A stretch of DNA of 64,000 nt from Saprospiraceae bacterium (GCA_020627535.1 JAHDGU010000008.1:154787-218786), one strand, 5' to 3'. Positions 36,748-46,215 are shown, counted from the stretch's first letter. Numbers and translations are program-made. Notes: a model not told the origin generated them from the letters alone.

Positions 36748-36791
36748 CAATAATTCCATTCTATTTTTATTATCTTATTTTCTCTTGTTTG

Positions 36792-36832
36792 TTGTACATT
36801 TGTCATTTAATGTCAAGTGAACATTTGTACAA
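36792..36832 (+). promoter_or_regulatory. Promoter and candidate XRE operator
   Basis: A -7 box TACATTTG (36795-36802) lies inside an imperfect symmetric region. TTGTACA at 36792 and TGTACAA at 36826 form inverted arms, and ACATTTGT is directly repeated at 36796 and 36821. The second arm reaches the ATG. This is what an autoregulating XRE repressor site would look like; binding is inferred. Confidence 0.5.
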
Positions 36833-37122
36833 TGAATAATTTTGGAGAACTTATTAGAGCCAAACGAGAAGATAAAGAAATGCTTCTGAGACACCTTGCA
36901 GCTCAACTGGATATTGACACAGCTCAGCTTAGTAAGATGGAAAGAGGCGAAAGAACTGTAAAGCGTGAACACGTTACACAGCTAATCAACATTTTTAATC
37001 TTGACCCAAGTAAGGCATTCTCAGTTTGGTTGTCTGACCAAATTGTTGCCTTAATCACCAATGAAGATGAAGCACTTAACGCCTTAAAGATGGCAGAGAA
37101 ACAAATTAAGGATTTAAAGTAA
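36832..37122 (+). CDS. XRE-family helix-turn-helix regulator upstream of Argonaute
   Basis: About 96 residues from the ATG at 36832 (MNNFGELIRAK). The HTH_3 domain spans residues 5-60: LIRAKREDKEMLLRHLAAQLDIDTAQLSKMERGERTVKREHVTQLINIF. A helical tail follows (EALNALKMAEKQIKDL). It ends 10 bases before the Argonaute gene and has its own promoter. It most likely represses the pAgo operon, as XRE proteins do in many defence loci. It might instead be a physical partner, which is untested. Confidence 0.85.
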   Translation: MNNFGELIRAKREDKEMLLRHLAAQLDIDTAQLSKMERGERTVKREHVTQLINIFNLDPSKAFSVWLSDQIVALITNEDEALNALKMAEKQIKDLK

Positions 37123-37132
37123 CTACTTTTAT

Positions 37133-39184
37133 ATGGAGCAAAAACTTAATATCAATATAATTCCATTTAGCCACCCCTTTGCAAGCAAAGAGTTTGGCTT
37201 TTATGCAGAGAAAAAAGAAGGCACATATCCAGTCCATAGGTCTGAATTGCCACAACCACTTTGGGCTCAGTATGAAGAGGAATTTCAAGACATTAAGTAT
37301 CTCTATTCTGATTTTATTTCAACTGATGATACAGACTATAAAGCAGAAGTAGATTTTAAAGAAAGTTCACGTTTTGCAAAGCATTTTTATACCACAAATA
37401 TTTTAGCATATTTTGAAGATAAGGCTGATGCTATTAAGAAGAATTTTGTTGGCGATATACAGTTATGGTTCAAAGATCAAAGCCTATCGGCTTCCACCTT
37501 TACAGCCTATGAAAAATACACATTAAAAATAGAGTTCTCAAGACTTACTTCCAGTCCTGCATTACTTATTACTTATGATGGTATTTCTAAGGTATCAACT
37601 AAGAGTATTGCTGAAATAGATACACCTACAGATAACTTCAAAACCATAATTTTCAGAAACAGAATTACAAAGTTTGACAGGTTAGATGAAGAAGCTAAAC
37701 AGAACTTAACTGAAGCATACCCATTGCTCTCTATCACATTAAAAGAAATTCTTAAAATACCTCAGAATAGACCAAAGCGAGTAAATAAATACATACCATA
37801 CTACGAGAAGATAAATAAATTCTACAATCAATACTTGAATAATGAAGCATTTAGAAAGTTAATCCCATTAGACACAAAAGGGTTCTTCAATATTCCAGAG
37901 AAAGAAGTTTTTAGGATAAACTACAAATCCAATAATCTAAAGTTTTATAATGGTACAGAAATAGATCCACAGAAAGGAATGAAAATGGGGCCATACAAAA
38001 CAGCCCAAAATCCGAATAACATTAGTTTCTTCTTTGTGTACCACAAACCAGACAGAGCAAAAGCTGTTGCACAGCTTTACTCTTATTTTACCAAAGGTTA
38101 TGTAAAGGACGGTTACACCGTCTTTAAACCTTTGAAAGAGTATATAAAACAACCGTTTCATATAGCTAAAGATGATAGCATAGCCTTTGATAGTCCAGAA
38201 ACAGCATTAAAGGAAATTAAGCAACACTTAATAGACTTTAACCCTAAACCTAATACTCAATATGTTGCAATCTATGTCAGTCCGATTAGTAAGAACGAAA
38301 GAGACCCGGAAAGGATAATGCTTTACTATAAAGTCAAGGAAGAACTGTTAAAGCACAACATTACTTCTCAAGTAATATACAATCAGAATATTTTTAACGA
38401 TTACTTCAATTACTACTTGCCAAATATCGCTATCGCTCTATTGGCAAAAATTGGTGGTATTCCTTGGCGTTTAGATAGAGACCCTTCACAAGAGTTAATA
38501 GTAGGTGTTGGAGCATTCAATTCTATTACAACCAAAAGTCGTTATGTCGGTAGTGCATTCTGTTTTAATAATGAAGGTGAGTTTAAAGGTTTTGACTGTT
38601 TCAGAAATAATGAAATGGATTTATTGGTAGGTGCTATTAGGAAGCAAATCCTTACCTACTTAATTACCAATGGCGAGAATGCAAAAAGACTAATCATTCA
38701 TTATTACAAAGTATTCAGTAAAGATGAATTAGACCCAGTTCAACGTATGTTAGGTAAATTAGGCTTAGATATTCCAGTTATAGTAGTAACAATAAACAAA
38801 ACGGAGAGTAAAGACTATGTAGCATTTGACACCAATTCAGAAGCTCTAATGCCATTAAGCGGCACTATAATAGATATATCTAAAACAAAACATTTGCTTT
38901 TTAATAATACACGTTATTCAGAGAACGGATACCCACCAAAGGACAACCCTTTTCCAGTTAAATTACAACTGTATTGTACAGAGGAAGGCTATTTTGATGA
39001 TCCAGCAGTAAAGAAAGAAATTATAGACCAGGTATATCAATTTAGTAGAATGTATTGGAAGTCAGTAAAACAACAGAATTTACCAGTAACTATAAAATAC
39101 CCAGAAATGGTAGCTCAAATATTCCCATTTTTTGAAGCTGACAAATTAGAAGATTTTGCTAAGAATAACCTTTGGTTTTTATGA
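37133..39184 (+). CDS. Prokaryotic Argonaute (full-length, MID–PIWI with degraded catalytic tetrad)
   Basis: A 683-residue protein, the length of Thermus Argonaute (685). The MID domain (about 370-445) has LYYKVKEEL (Y398-K402), TSQVIYNQ and LLAKIGGIPW, matching the 5'-phosphate pocket pattern Y/K...Q...K. The PIWI domain follows to the C-terminus, which ends in the characteristic hydrophobic NNLWFL (LFFV in TtAgo). Aligned by eye to the TtAgo DEDD tetrad, the positions are G460 (in VGVGAF), E494 (NNEMD), Y524 (IHYYK) and E658 (YPEMVA). Slicing is therefore unlikely. The N-terminal 370 residues probably hold N, linker and PAZ-like parts not resolvable by eye. Inactive pAgos act by guide-directed binding and usually need an associated effector. 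No obvious nuclease or membrane effector is adjacent. Confidence 0.88.
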   Translation: MEQKLNINIIPFSHPFASKEFGFYAEKKEGTYPVHRSELPQPLWAQYEEEFQDIKYLYSDFISTDDTDYKAEVDFKESSRFAKHFYTTNILAYFEDKADAIKKNFVGDIQLWFKDQSLSASTFTAYEKYTLKIEFSRLTSSPALLITYDGISKVSTKSIAEIDTPTDNFKTIIFRNRITKFDRLDEEAKQNLTEAYPLLSITLKEILKIPQNRPKRVNKYIPYYEKINKFYNQYLNNEAFRKLIPLDTKGFFNIPEKEVFRINYKSNNLKFYNGTEIDPQKGMKMGPYKTAQNPNNISFFFVYHKPDRAKAVAQLYSYFTKGYVKDGYTVFKPLKEYIKQPFHIAKDDSIAFDSPETALKEIKQHLIDFNPKPNTQYVAIYVSPISKNERDPERIMLYYKVKEELLKHNITSQVIYNQNIFNDYFNYYLPNIAIALLAKIGGIPWRLDRDPSQELIVGVGAFNSITTKSRYVGSAFCFNNEGEFKGFDCFRNNEMDLLVGAIRKQILTYLITNGENAKRLIIHYYKVFSKDELDPVQRMLGKLGLDIPVIVVTINKTESKDYVAFDTNSEALMPLSGTIIDISKTKHLLFNNTRYSENGYPPKDNPFPVKLQLYCTEEGYFDDPAVKKEIIDQVYQFSRMYWKSVKQQNLPVTIKYPEMVAQIFPFFEADKLEDFAKNNLWFL

Positions 39185-39597
39185 TGAATGAAAAAATAGA
39201 AAATAGACTCAATCAAAGGGATATAAAACCTACTGCAATGCGAATCCTTGTTCTGCAATATTTGATGGAGCAAGACAATGCAGTTTCATTACAAAGTATA
39301 GAAAATGCCTTTGAAATAGCTGATAAGTCCACACTGTACAGAACACTTAAAACCTTTGAGAAAAACAAATTAGTTCACACCATAGATGACGGTACTAAGC
39401 AATTAAAATATGCCCTTTGTTTAGAAAGTTGCGAATGTGAAACCATTGACCAACACTACCACTTTCATTGTACAAACTGCCAAAACACCTTCTGCCTTAC
39501 CAATCAGAACATTCCTCAAGTAGAACTACCCAAAAACTTCAAAATGCAACAGGCCAATATGGTTATCAAAGGTTTATGCGAAAATTGCAATCGTTAA
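39184..39597 (+). CDS. Fur-family metalloregulator
   Basis: About 137 residues; the ATGATG at 39181-39186 overlaps the Argonaute stop (ATGA), so starts at 39181 or 39184 are both possible and translation is coupled. The winged helix has KPTAMRILVLQYLMEQ and KSTLYRTLKTFEKNKLVH. The metal region has HYHFHCTNCQNTFCL and a C-terminal CENC pair, the structural zinc site of Fur/Zur/PerR. Its targets may be the metal genes that begin 49 bases downstream. Co-transcription with the pAgo is odd for a metal sensor. Confidence 0.88.
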   Translation: MNEKIENRLNQRDIKPTAMRILVLQYLMEQDNAVSLQSIENAFEIADKSTLYRTLKTFEKNKLVHTIDDGTKQLKYALCLESCECETIDQHYHFHCTNCQNTFCLTNQNIPQVELPKNFKMQQANMVIKGLCENCNR

Positions 39598-39628
39598 ACT
39601 TTGCAAGTGGGTTGCAGTAAACTTGTTT

Positions 39629-39636
39629 TACCTTTG
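39629..39636 (+). promoter_or_regulatory. -7 promoter box of the first RND operon leader gene
   Basis: TACCTTTG, an exact TAnnTTTG match, 9 bases before the ATG at 39646. The same octamer lies at the same kind of position at 48285 and 50109. Confidence 0.6.
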
Positions 39637-39645
39637 AGGTCATAA

Positions 39646-39966
39646 ATGAGATTATTTGCATTCATATTATCGCTATACATTACAGCACTATCAATAGTGC
39701 CGTGTGCTGATGGTATGCCGCAAACGTCCACTGATACAGACGTTGAAATCTCAGCTAATGAGCACAACCATAATCATTCAGACCATAAAGATGATTGTAC
39801 ACCATTTTGTGTATGTGTTTGTTGCGGTTCTTTGATTGCAATGCCTTATTCGCCAACTTTAGTTAAAGGCAAAGTGGATATATCTACGGACCTTCTTTTC
39901 CACTACAAATTCGATTATTCCTTTGATTACAGCGAAGGAGTTTGGCACCCGCCAGCCCATAGTTAA
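39646..39966 (+). CDS. DUF6660-like small Cys/His-rich exported protein
   Basis: A 106-residue protein with a signal peptide (MRLFAFILSLYITALSIVPCADG), a His-rich stretch (EHNHNHSDHKDDC) and a Cys cluster (CTPFCVCVCCG), then a C-terminal YSEGVWHPP. Such proteins precede RND metal pumps in Bacteroidota. The residues suggest periplasmic metal binding, but function is unproven. Its stop lies within the left arm of a strong hairpin that separates it from the pump gene. Confidence 0.75.
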   Translation: MRLFAFILSLYITALSIVPCADGMPQTSTDTDVEISANEHNHNHSDHKDDCTPFCVCVCCGSLIAMPYSPTLVKGKVDISTDLLFHYKFDYSFDYSEGVWHPPAHS

Positions 39967-40024
39967 ACCACTTTTCAAGGGACAACTATGCCCTTTTCAA
40001 TCATAGTCAAGGTTTAACTTTTTT
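39961..40024 (+). terminator. Long hairpin with T-run between the small protein and the CzcA–TolC gene
   Basis: Outer stem AGTTAAACC/GGTTTAACT (9 bp), inner AAGGG/CCCTT, then a run of six T ending at 40024. It is 17 bases before the pump ATG. It has the form of an intrinsic terminator and could attenuate read-through into the pump operon. Confidence 0.6.
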
Positions 40025-40041
40025 ATAAAAATCAAATATTA

Positions 40042-43000
40042 ATGTTCGATAATATTATCGCTTATTCGGTAAAGAATAAGTTTGTTGTAGGGCTTTTTGT
40101 AGCAGCCCTCATAGTTTGGGGATTATTTTCTCTCAAACAGCTACCCATAGATGCTGTACCTGATATAACGAATAATCAAGTACAGATCATTACCATTTCG
40201 CCTACCCTTGCTACGCAAGAAGTAGAGCAATTTATTACTACACCTGTAGAGCTTGCCGTACAGAGTTTGCAAAAGACAGAAGAAATTCGGTCTATCTCTC
40301 GTTTTGGCTTATCCGTAGTAACCGTAGTTTTTGAAGAGGATTACGATATTTATTTGGCTCGCCAATTGGTAAATGAAAAACTCAAAGAAGCTGAAGAAGA
40401 TATTCCCAATGGTTTAGGTACTCCCGAGATGGCTCCGCTTTCAACTGGCTTAGGAGAGATTTATCAATACGTAGTCCGACCCGAAGAAGGGTTTGAAGAC
40501 AAATATTCACCAACAGAACTAAGAAGTATTCAAGATTGGATAGTTACCCGTCAGCTTTTAGGAATAGAAGGTGTAGCAGAGGTTAACTCAATGGGAGGCT
40601 TTCTGAAACAGTATGAAGTGGCGGTAAATCCAAATCTTCTTAAATCCTTAGGTATAAGCATTACAGATATATTTTCAGCATTAGAAAAGAGTAATGAAAA
40701 TACAGGCGGAGCATACATAGAAAAAAACTCAAATGCCTACTATATCCGTTCAGAAGGTTTAGCCAAATCTTTAGACGACATTGGAAACATTGTAGTAAGT
40801 GATGCAAGTAATATCCCTGTCTTGGTAAAAGATGTGGCTACTGTTCAATATGGCAAAGCTCCTCGTTATGGAGCATTGGTTAGAGATGGTGCAGAAGTCG
40901 TTGGTGGTAAGGTAATGATGTTTAAAGGAGCTAATTCTGCACAAGTAACAGAATTAGTAAAAGAGCGAGTCATTCAAATCCAAAAATCATTGCCCGAAGG
41001 AGTAGTTATAGAACCCTACTTGGTTAGAGACAAGTTGGTGAGTACTGCCATAGGTACAGTGAAAAAGAACCTCATTGAAGGTGGCTTAATTGTCATATTC
41101 ATTTTGGTTTTGCTATTAGGAAATTGGCGAGCAGGACTAATTGTTGCTTCTGTTATTCCATTAGCTATGCTCTTTGCTGTTTCAATGATGAACTTATTAG
41201 GTATCTCGGCTAACTTAATGAGTTTAGGAGCGATTGATTTCGGGCTTATTGTAGATGGTGCAGTAATTATTGTAGAGGCTATAGTTCACCGATTGCAAGT
41301 AAGTAAGGCAGGAAAAATGCTATCCCAGTCCGATATGGATAGTGAAGTGATTACCTCTTCTCAAAAAATAAGAAGTTCGGCTGCCTTTGGCGAAATTATT
41401 ATTCTAATGGTCTATATACCAATATTGGCATTAGTTGGTATTGAAGGTAAAATGTTTAAGCCTATGGCTCAGACAGTAATGCTTGCCATTGCAGGAGCAT
41501 TGATTTTATCATTGACCTATGTGCCAATGATGGCTGCCTTGGTGCTCAAGAAAAAAGTAGTGAATAAAGAAACCTTTGCAGATAAGATCATTGCATTTTT
41601 TCAAAGAGGCTATACCCCCATACTCAATGCAGCACTTCGTTTTAAGACCGTCTTTGTGAGTGCTACGGTGGTAGCTTTTCTGATAAGTCTATTTGTGTTC
41701 AGCAGAATGGGTGGGGAGTTTATTCCTACATTAGAAGAAGGCGACTTGGCTATGCAGCATATTCTACCACCGGGCAGTTCACTTTCTCAAAGTGTAGAAA
41801 CTGCCAAGATGATACAAAACAAACTCTTAAAAGACTTTCCAGAAATAGAAGATGTGGTGGCCAATATTGGTTCGGCAGAAATTCCAACCGACCCAATGCC
41901 TGTAGAAATTGCAGATTATGTATTGGTAATGAAACCTAAATCAGAATGGACTTCTGCCACCAATAGGCAGGATATGTTTGAAAAATTAGAAGAATCACTG
42001 CATAGTATTCCTGGCGTAGGGTTTGAATTTTCTCAGCCTATACAATTACGTTTTAATGAATTAATGACAGGCTCTAAGGCTGATATTGCCATAAAACTAT
42101 TTGGTGAAGACTTAGACCTATTATTTCAAAATGCAACGAAAGCTGAAAAAGTAATTAAGCAAATTGATGGGGTTGCTACCGTAAATGTGGAGCAAACGAT
42201 TGGTATGCCACAGGTAATGGTGAAATACGATTATCAACGAATGGCACAATACGGTTTACACATTCAAGAAGTAAACCAAGTGATCCGTTCTGCCTTTGCA
42301 GGAGAAAAAGCAGGTACTATTTATGAAGGAGATAAACGATTTGATTTAGTCATTCGCTTAAATGAAGAGAATAGGAAAGGAATAGAAGATGTAGAAAACC
42401 TTTTTGTTACACTCAACAATGGTAGTCAAATACCCCTTAACAATGTGGCTAATATAGATTTGATAAATGCTCCTATGCAGGTGTCCAGAGAAAACACCAA
42501 CAGAAGAATTGTCATAGGAGTAAATGTGGGAAATACAGATGTAGAATCACTGGTTGAAAAGATTCAATCAGAATTGGATGCTAAAGTTCAACTTCCTTCT
42601 GGCTACTATTTCACTTACGGTGGTCAGTTTGAGAACCTCAAAGCGGCCAATGCACGGCTTTCAATTGCCGTGCCTATGGCACTGGCTCTCATATTTATTC
42701 TGTTGTATTTCACTTTTGGCTCAGTGGCTCAAGCAGGGTTAATTTTTACAGCCATTCCTTTATCTGCCATTGGTGGTATTTGGGCTTTACAGCTTAGAGG
42801 GTTGCCTTTTAGTATATCAGCAGGCATTGGTTTCATTGCCCTTTTTGGAGTGGCAGTACTTAACGGGATAGTTCTTATTGGTTATTTCAATCAACTCAAA
42901 AAAGAAGGTATGATAGACATAAAAGAAAGAATAATTACAGGAACAAGGGTGCGATTAAGACCAGTAATAATGACAGCAGCAGTAGCTTCATTGGGTTTTC

Positions 43001-44361
43001 TCCCAATGGCTATTTCTACTTCGGGTGGTGCAGAAGTACAACGACCTTTGGCTACAGTGGTCATTGGCGGTTTGCTTACAGCAACCTTTTTAACCTTAGT
43101 AATATTACCCATTCTTTATTTGTGGTTAGAAAAATGGAAGGAAAGAAAATCAAATGGTTCAGCCCTAACTAAAGGCGGTTCTATAGCCTTGCTCTTGATA
43201 TTTGGTATCTCCTTTTCAGCACAAGCTCAAAATAAACCAATTGATTTGGATAGTGCTATTACTATGGCATTGACTAATCACCCCAATATAAAAGCTGCCA
43301 CATTGGACGTAGAGAAAAACCAATCATTACAAAACTTAAAATACAATTTAGGTTCAACAGATATTTCTTATCAAGGTGATGGCTTATTTGATACGCAATT
43401 TGGTCAGCAAGTAAATCAAATTGGTATAGTACAGAACTTTCCAAGTCCAGGTGTTACCAAGGCTCAGAATAATTTGCAAGATGCCTATGCCAATCAGAGT
43501 GCCACCCAGAAACAAATCACTGAAAATGAACTCAAATGGAAAGTGAAACAAATTTACTATGACATTCAGTACAAAAAGGAGTTAGAGAAGCTATATGCCA
43601 GTCTTGTTTCCACCTACAAAGAATATCATAGAAAAGCAACAGTAAGAGTACAAGCAGGAGCTGCAAATCGCATTGAATCACTCACACTACAATCTAAATG
43701 GCAAGAATATGAGTTGTTACTAAATCAAGTAACAATTGAGCTTGCTAACTTAAATAAGCGGTTTCAGTTATTGCTCAATACTTCTGAATTAGTCACTACG
43801 GCAGATAGCCTCGTTACCACTAAATATTCCAATCAAATAGATACCATTACTAATCCACTTCTATTGCAGAGTCAACAGGCAATAATGATAGAATCTGCGA
43901 AGGTAGAGGTGATGCAATCTGAACTTAAACCCAGTTTCAATGTCGGATATGCTGCACAAAATTTTAACCAAGGTGGTTGGCTTAATGCGGCACAAGTAGG
44001 TGTATCTATTCCATTATTTAATGGACAGACAAAAAAGCGAATTGATGCTCAAAAGATGCAAATAGATATTGGTAACTATCAGTATCAGAGTAAGCTACTT
44101 GGGTTACAACAAGACCAGTTAGAAGTACAAAACACCTTAGCCTTATACAAGGCTGGTGTTGATTTTTACAAAAACCAAATCGAAACCATTAATCCAGAGA
44201 TTGTAAGAATTAGTGAATTGAATTACCAAGCAGGAGAAATTTCTTATTTGGAACTATTAAACACCTTACAGTTAATGGCAACTAACAATAAAAATTATTG
44301 GGAGCAGATAGTAGCTTACAACAAAGCTGTAGCAGACTTTCAATTTCTTACAAACCAATAA
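40042..44361 (+). CDS. czcA: CzcA-type heavy-metal RND pump fused to a TolC-family outer-membrane channel
   Basis: A 1,439-residue fusion. Residues 1 to about 1040 are the inner-membrane RND proton antiporter with 12 helices. TM4 carries DFGLIVDGAVIIVE, the HME-1-type motif of Zn/Co/Cd/Ni pumps. After a linker, a second signal-like hydrophobic segment (IALLLIFGISFSAQAQ, near 1050) leads into a TolC/CzcC coiled-coil domain ending QFLTNQ. Fusing channel and pump is known in Bacteroidota, though processing between the halves is likely. The adaptor gene follows 11 bases downstream. Confidence 0.92.
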   Translation: MFDNIIAYSVKNKFVVGLFVAALIVWGLFSLKQLPIDAVPDITNNQVQIITISPTLATQEVEQFITTPVELAVQSLQKTEEIRSISRFGLSVVTVVFEEDYDIYLARQLVNEKLKEAEEDIPNGLGTPEMAPLSTGLGEIYQYVVRPEEGFEDKYSPTELRSIQDWIVTRQLLGIEGVAEVNSMGGFLKQYEVAVNPNLLKSLGISITDIFSALEKSNENTGGAYIEKNSNAYYIRSEGLAKSLDDIGNIVVSDASNIPVLVKDVATVQYGKAPRYGALVRDGAEVVGGKVMMFKGANSAQVTELVKERVIQIQKSLPEGVVIEPYLVRDKLVSTAIGTVKKNLIEGGLIVIFILVLLLGNWRAGLIVASVIPLAMLFAVSMMNLLGISANLMSLGAIDFGLIVDGAVIIVEAIVHRLQVSKAGKMLSQSDMDSEVITSSQKIRSSAAFGEIIILMVYIPILALVGIEGKMFKPMAQTVMLAIAGALILSLTYVPMMAALVLKKKVVNKETFADKIIAFFQRGYTPILNAALRFKTVFVSATVVAFLISLFVFSRMGGEFIPTLEEGDLAMQHILPPGSSLSQSVETAKMIQNKLLKDFPEIEDVVANIGSAEIPTDPMPVEIADYVLVMKPKSEWTSATNRQDMFEKLEESLHSIPGVGFEFSQPIQLRFNELMTGSKADIAIKLFGEDLDLLFQNATKAEKVIKQIDGVATVNVEQTIGMPQVMVKYDYQRMAQYGLHIQEVNQVIRSAFAGEKAGTIYEGDKRFDLVIRLNEENRKGIEDVENLFVTLNNGSQIPLNNVANIDLINAPMQVSRENTNRRIVIGVNVGNTDVESLVEKIQSELDAKVQLPSGYYFTYGGQFENLKAANARLSIAVPMALALIFILLYFTFGSVAQAGLIFTAIPLSAIGGIWALQLRGLPFSISAGIGFIALFGVAVLNGIVLIGYFNQLKKEGMIDIKERIITGTRVRLRPVIMTAAVASLGFLPMAISTSGGAEVQRPLATVVIGGLLTATFLTLVILPILYLWLEKWKERKSNGSALTKGGSIALLLIFGISFSAQAQNKPIDLDSAITMALTNHPNIKAATLDVEKNQSLQNLKYNLGSTDISYQGDGLFDTQFGQQVNQIGIVQNFPSPGVTKAQNNLQDAYANQSATQKQITENELKWKVKQIYYDIQYKKELEKLYASLVSTYKEYHRKATVRVQAGAANRIESLTLQSKWQEYELLLNQVTIELANLNKRFQLLLNTSELVTTADSLVTTKYSNQIDTITNPLLLQSQQAIMIESAKVEVMQSELKPSFNVGYAAQNFNQGGWLNAAQVGVSIPLFNGQTKKRIDAQKMQIDIGNYQYQSKLLGLQQDQLEVQNTLALYKAGVDFYKNQIETINPEIVRISELNYQAGEISYLELLNTLQLMATNNKNYWEQIVAYNKAVADFQFLTNQ

Positions 44362-44372
44362 AAGATAAAATA

Positions 44373-45605
44373 ATGAATAACATAAAATATATAATAACAA
44401 CATTTTCAATACTACTTGTATTGTTTTCTTCCTGCGGCCATAAGCACAGTGAAGGTGATGGTCATAATCACGGGACAGAAGAGAATACACATTCTGAAAG
44501 TGATGAGCATAACCACGGTGAAGGTGAAGAAGAACACAAGGAAGGATTATTTCTATCAAAAGACCAGGCGGAAACCATAGGATTAGAATTTGGGGATCTA
44601 TCTTCTATAAAAGTAAATGACTTTGTAAAAGCAACAGGTACATTAGGATTACCTCCTAATGCACTTTCTTCTGTATCTGCCAAAACCAATGGTATAATCA
44701 AAGGCACTAAAAAGTTTGTAGAAGGAAATTATATCAAAAAAGGTGCAGTCATAGCCTATTTAGAAAACCCAGACTTTATTGTTACACAACAAGGTTATTT
44801 AGAAGCTAAGGCACAACTCAACCAAAAGCGTTTGGAAGTTGAACGACAAAAAACATTGGTAGAATCCAATGCGGGAGTTACCAAAAATCTTCAAAATGCA
44901 CAAGCAGAGGTGGCCGTGCTGGAAGCTAAAACTCAAGGTCTTGCCAAGCAGCTTTCATTTTTAGGTATATCCACTTCCGACCTATCGCCCAGTAACATAA
45001 GGCAACAGATAGCAATAGTAGCTCCTATGAGCGGCTATATTTCTACAATAAGTTTTCACAATGGTATGTATGCCCAGTCCTCCATTGCTTTAATGGATAT
45101 TATTTCCTCGGACCATTTACACTTAGAGTTAGATGTTTTTGAAAAAGACATAGCAAATATTAAGATAGGTCAGAAAATAAGCTACACAGTCCCTGCACTT
45201 GGTACAACTATATATTACGGTAGTGTTGATGTAATTGGAAAAGAATTCAACTCAAGCTCTAAAACGGTACGTGTACACGGCCATTTAGACGGAGTGAAAC
45301 CCCAGTTCTTAAAAGACCTCTTTATAAATGCGAAGATATTTCTTACAGATGCAGAAACTACTGCACTACCCGAAGATGCCATTATCAAAGACGGAGAAAA
45401 CAGTTATATCTATGTAGCTCGTAGTCAAAAAGATGCAAAGGAAATAGAATTTGAAAAAATCAATATAATTCCAGGCTCTACAGAAAATGGCTACACAGCT
45501 GTAAAATTGATAGACGATATTCCAGAGGGTATGCAAATAGTCACTAAGGGAGCCTATTATGTATATGCTCAATCAAAAGCAGGAGAATTAGAACACGAAC
45601 ATTAA
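44373..45605 (+). CDS. czcB: CzcB-type periplasmic adaptor
   Basis: About 410 residues from the ATG at 44373; the longer frame to 44298 overlaps the pump gene. It has a lipoprotein signal with lipobox FSSC, then a His/Glu-rich metal-binding segment (GHKHSEGDGHNHG, DEHNHGEGEEEH). The membrane-fusion body follows: lipoyl/barrel-sandwich halves around a coiled hairpin (about 120-210), then beta-barrel domains, ending in HEH. It bridges pump and channel and may hand metal to CzcA. Confidence 0.92.
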   Translation: MNNIKYIITTFSILLVLFSSCGHKHSEGDGHNHGTEENTHSESDEHNHGEGEEEHKEGLFLSKDQAETIGLEFGDLSSIKVNDFVKATGTLGLPPNALSSVSAKTNGIIKGTKKFVEGNYIKKGAVIAYLENPDFIVTQQGYLEAKAQLNQKRLEVERQKTLVESNAGVTKNLQNAQAEVAVLEAKTQGLAKQLSFLGISTSDLSPSNIRQQIAIVAPMSGYISTISFHNGMYAQSSIALMDIISSDHLHLELDVFEKDIANIKIGQKISYTVPALGTTIYYGSVDVIGKEFNSSSKTVRVHGHLDGVKPQFLKDLFINAKIFLTDAETTALPEDAIIKDGENSYIYVARSQKDAKEIEFEKINIIPGSTENGYTAVKLIDDIPEGMQIVTKGAYYVYAQSKAGELEHEH

Positions 45606-45615
45606 ATCAAACATT

Positions 45616-46209
45616 ATGTACTTATTTATATTTTATATCCTTTATTTTTTCTTAGTATTTGTGCTAAGGTCCTTTCTACTTTGGAAAAAAACCAAGGTCA
45701 ATCCACTCACATTTAATAAAGGAGATGATGCCCACGGTTACAATGGGAAAGTCTTTGGTATTATTTCAATCATAGAGCTTATTATAGTTTCCATTTATGC
45801 CTTTATCCCAAGCTGGCATAAGTTTCTAATGCCCTTTTGGTATTTAGAAAATGAATACTTCGTTTATGTAGGTTGGGCTTTGCTTATAATCTCATTGCTA
45901 TTTGTATGGTTTGCACAGGGAAATATGAGAGAGTCTTGGCGTATTGGAATAGATGAAGAAAACAAGACAGCATTAGTAACAGATGGCTTTTTCTCATTTT
46001 CACGCAATCCTATTTTCTTAGGAATAATGATAGCCAATATAGGATTGTTTTTAGTACTGCCTAATGCTTTCACTCTATTAATCATAGCCCTTTCTACGGT
46101 TAGTGTCAATACGCAAATCAGATTAGAAGAGGAATTTCTCAAAAAAGAATTTGGCAATCAATACATAGAGTATCTAAGCAAAGTAAACAGATGGATAACC
46201 TTAAAATAA
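45616..46209 (+). CDS. Isoprenylcysteine carboxyl methyltransferase-family membrane protein
   Basis: A 197-residue protein with about five membrane helices. The C-terminal ICMT/PEMT block has ALVTDGFFSFSRNPIFLG and RLEEEFLKKEFGNQYIEYLSKVNRWI, the S-adenosylmethionine-binding signature. Such genes recur in metal-efflux clusters beside P-type ATPases or RND pumps, but their substrate there is unknown. It is 10 bases after czcB and 6 before the P-type ATPase. Confidence 0.85.
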   Translation: MYLFIFYILYFFLVFVLRSFLLWKKTKVNPLTFNKGDDAHGYNGKVFGIISIIELIIVSIYAFIPSWHKFLMPFWYLENEYFVYVGWALLIISLLFVWFAQGNMRESWRIGIDEENKTALVTDGFFSFSRNPIFLGIMIANIGLFLVLPNAFTLLIIALSTVSVNTQIRLEEEFLKKEFGNQYIEYLSKVNRWITLK

Positions 46210-46215
46210 TTAATA

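Noticed and set aside
37133..39184. Interpretation of the Argonaute-like protein as a PIWI-RE or short pAgo protein
   Set aside because: At 683 residues with about 370 residues before the MID domain it matches long pAgos, and no DinG-type helicase or nuclease partner of PIWI-RE systems is nearby.
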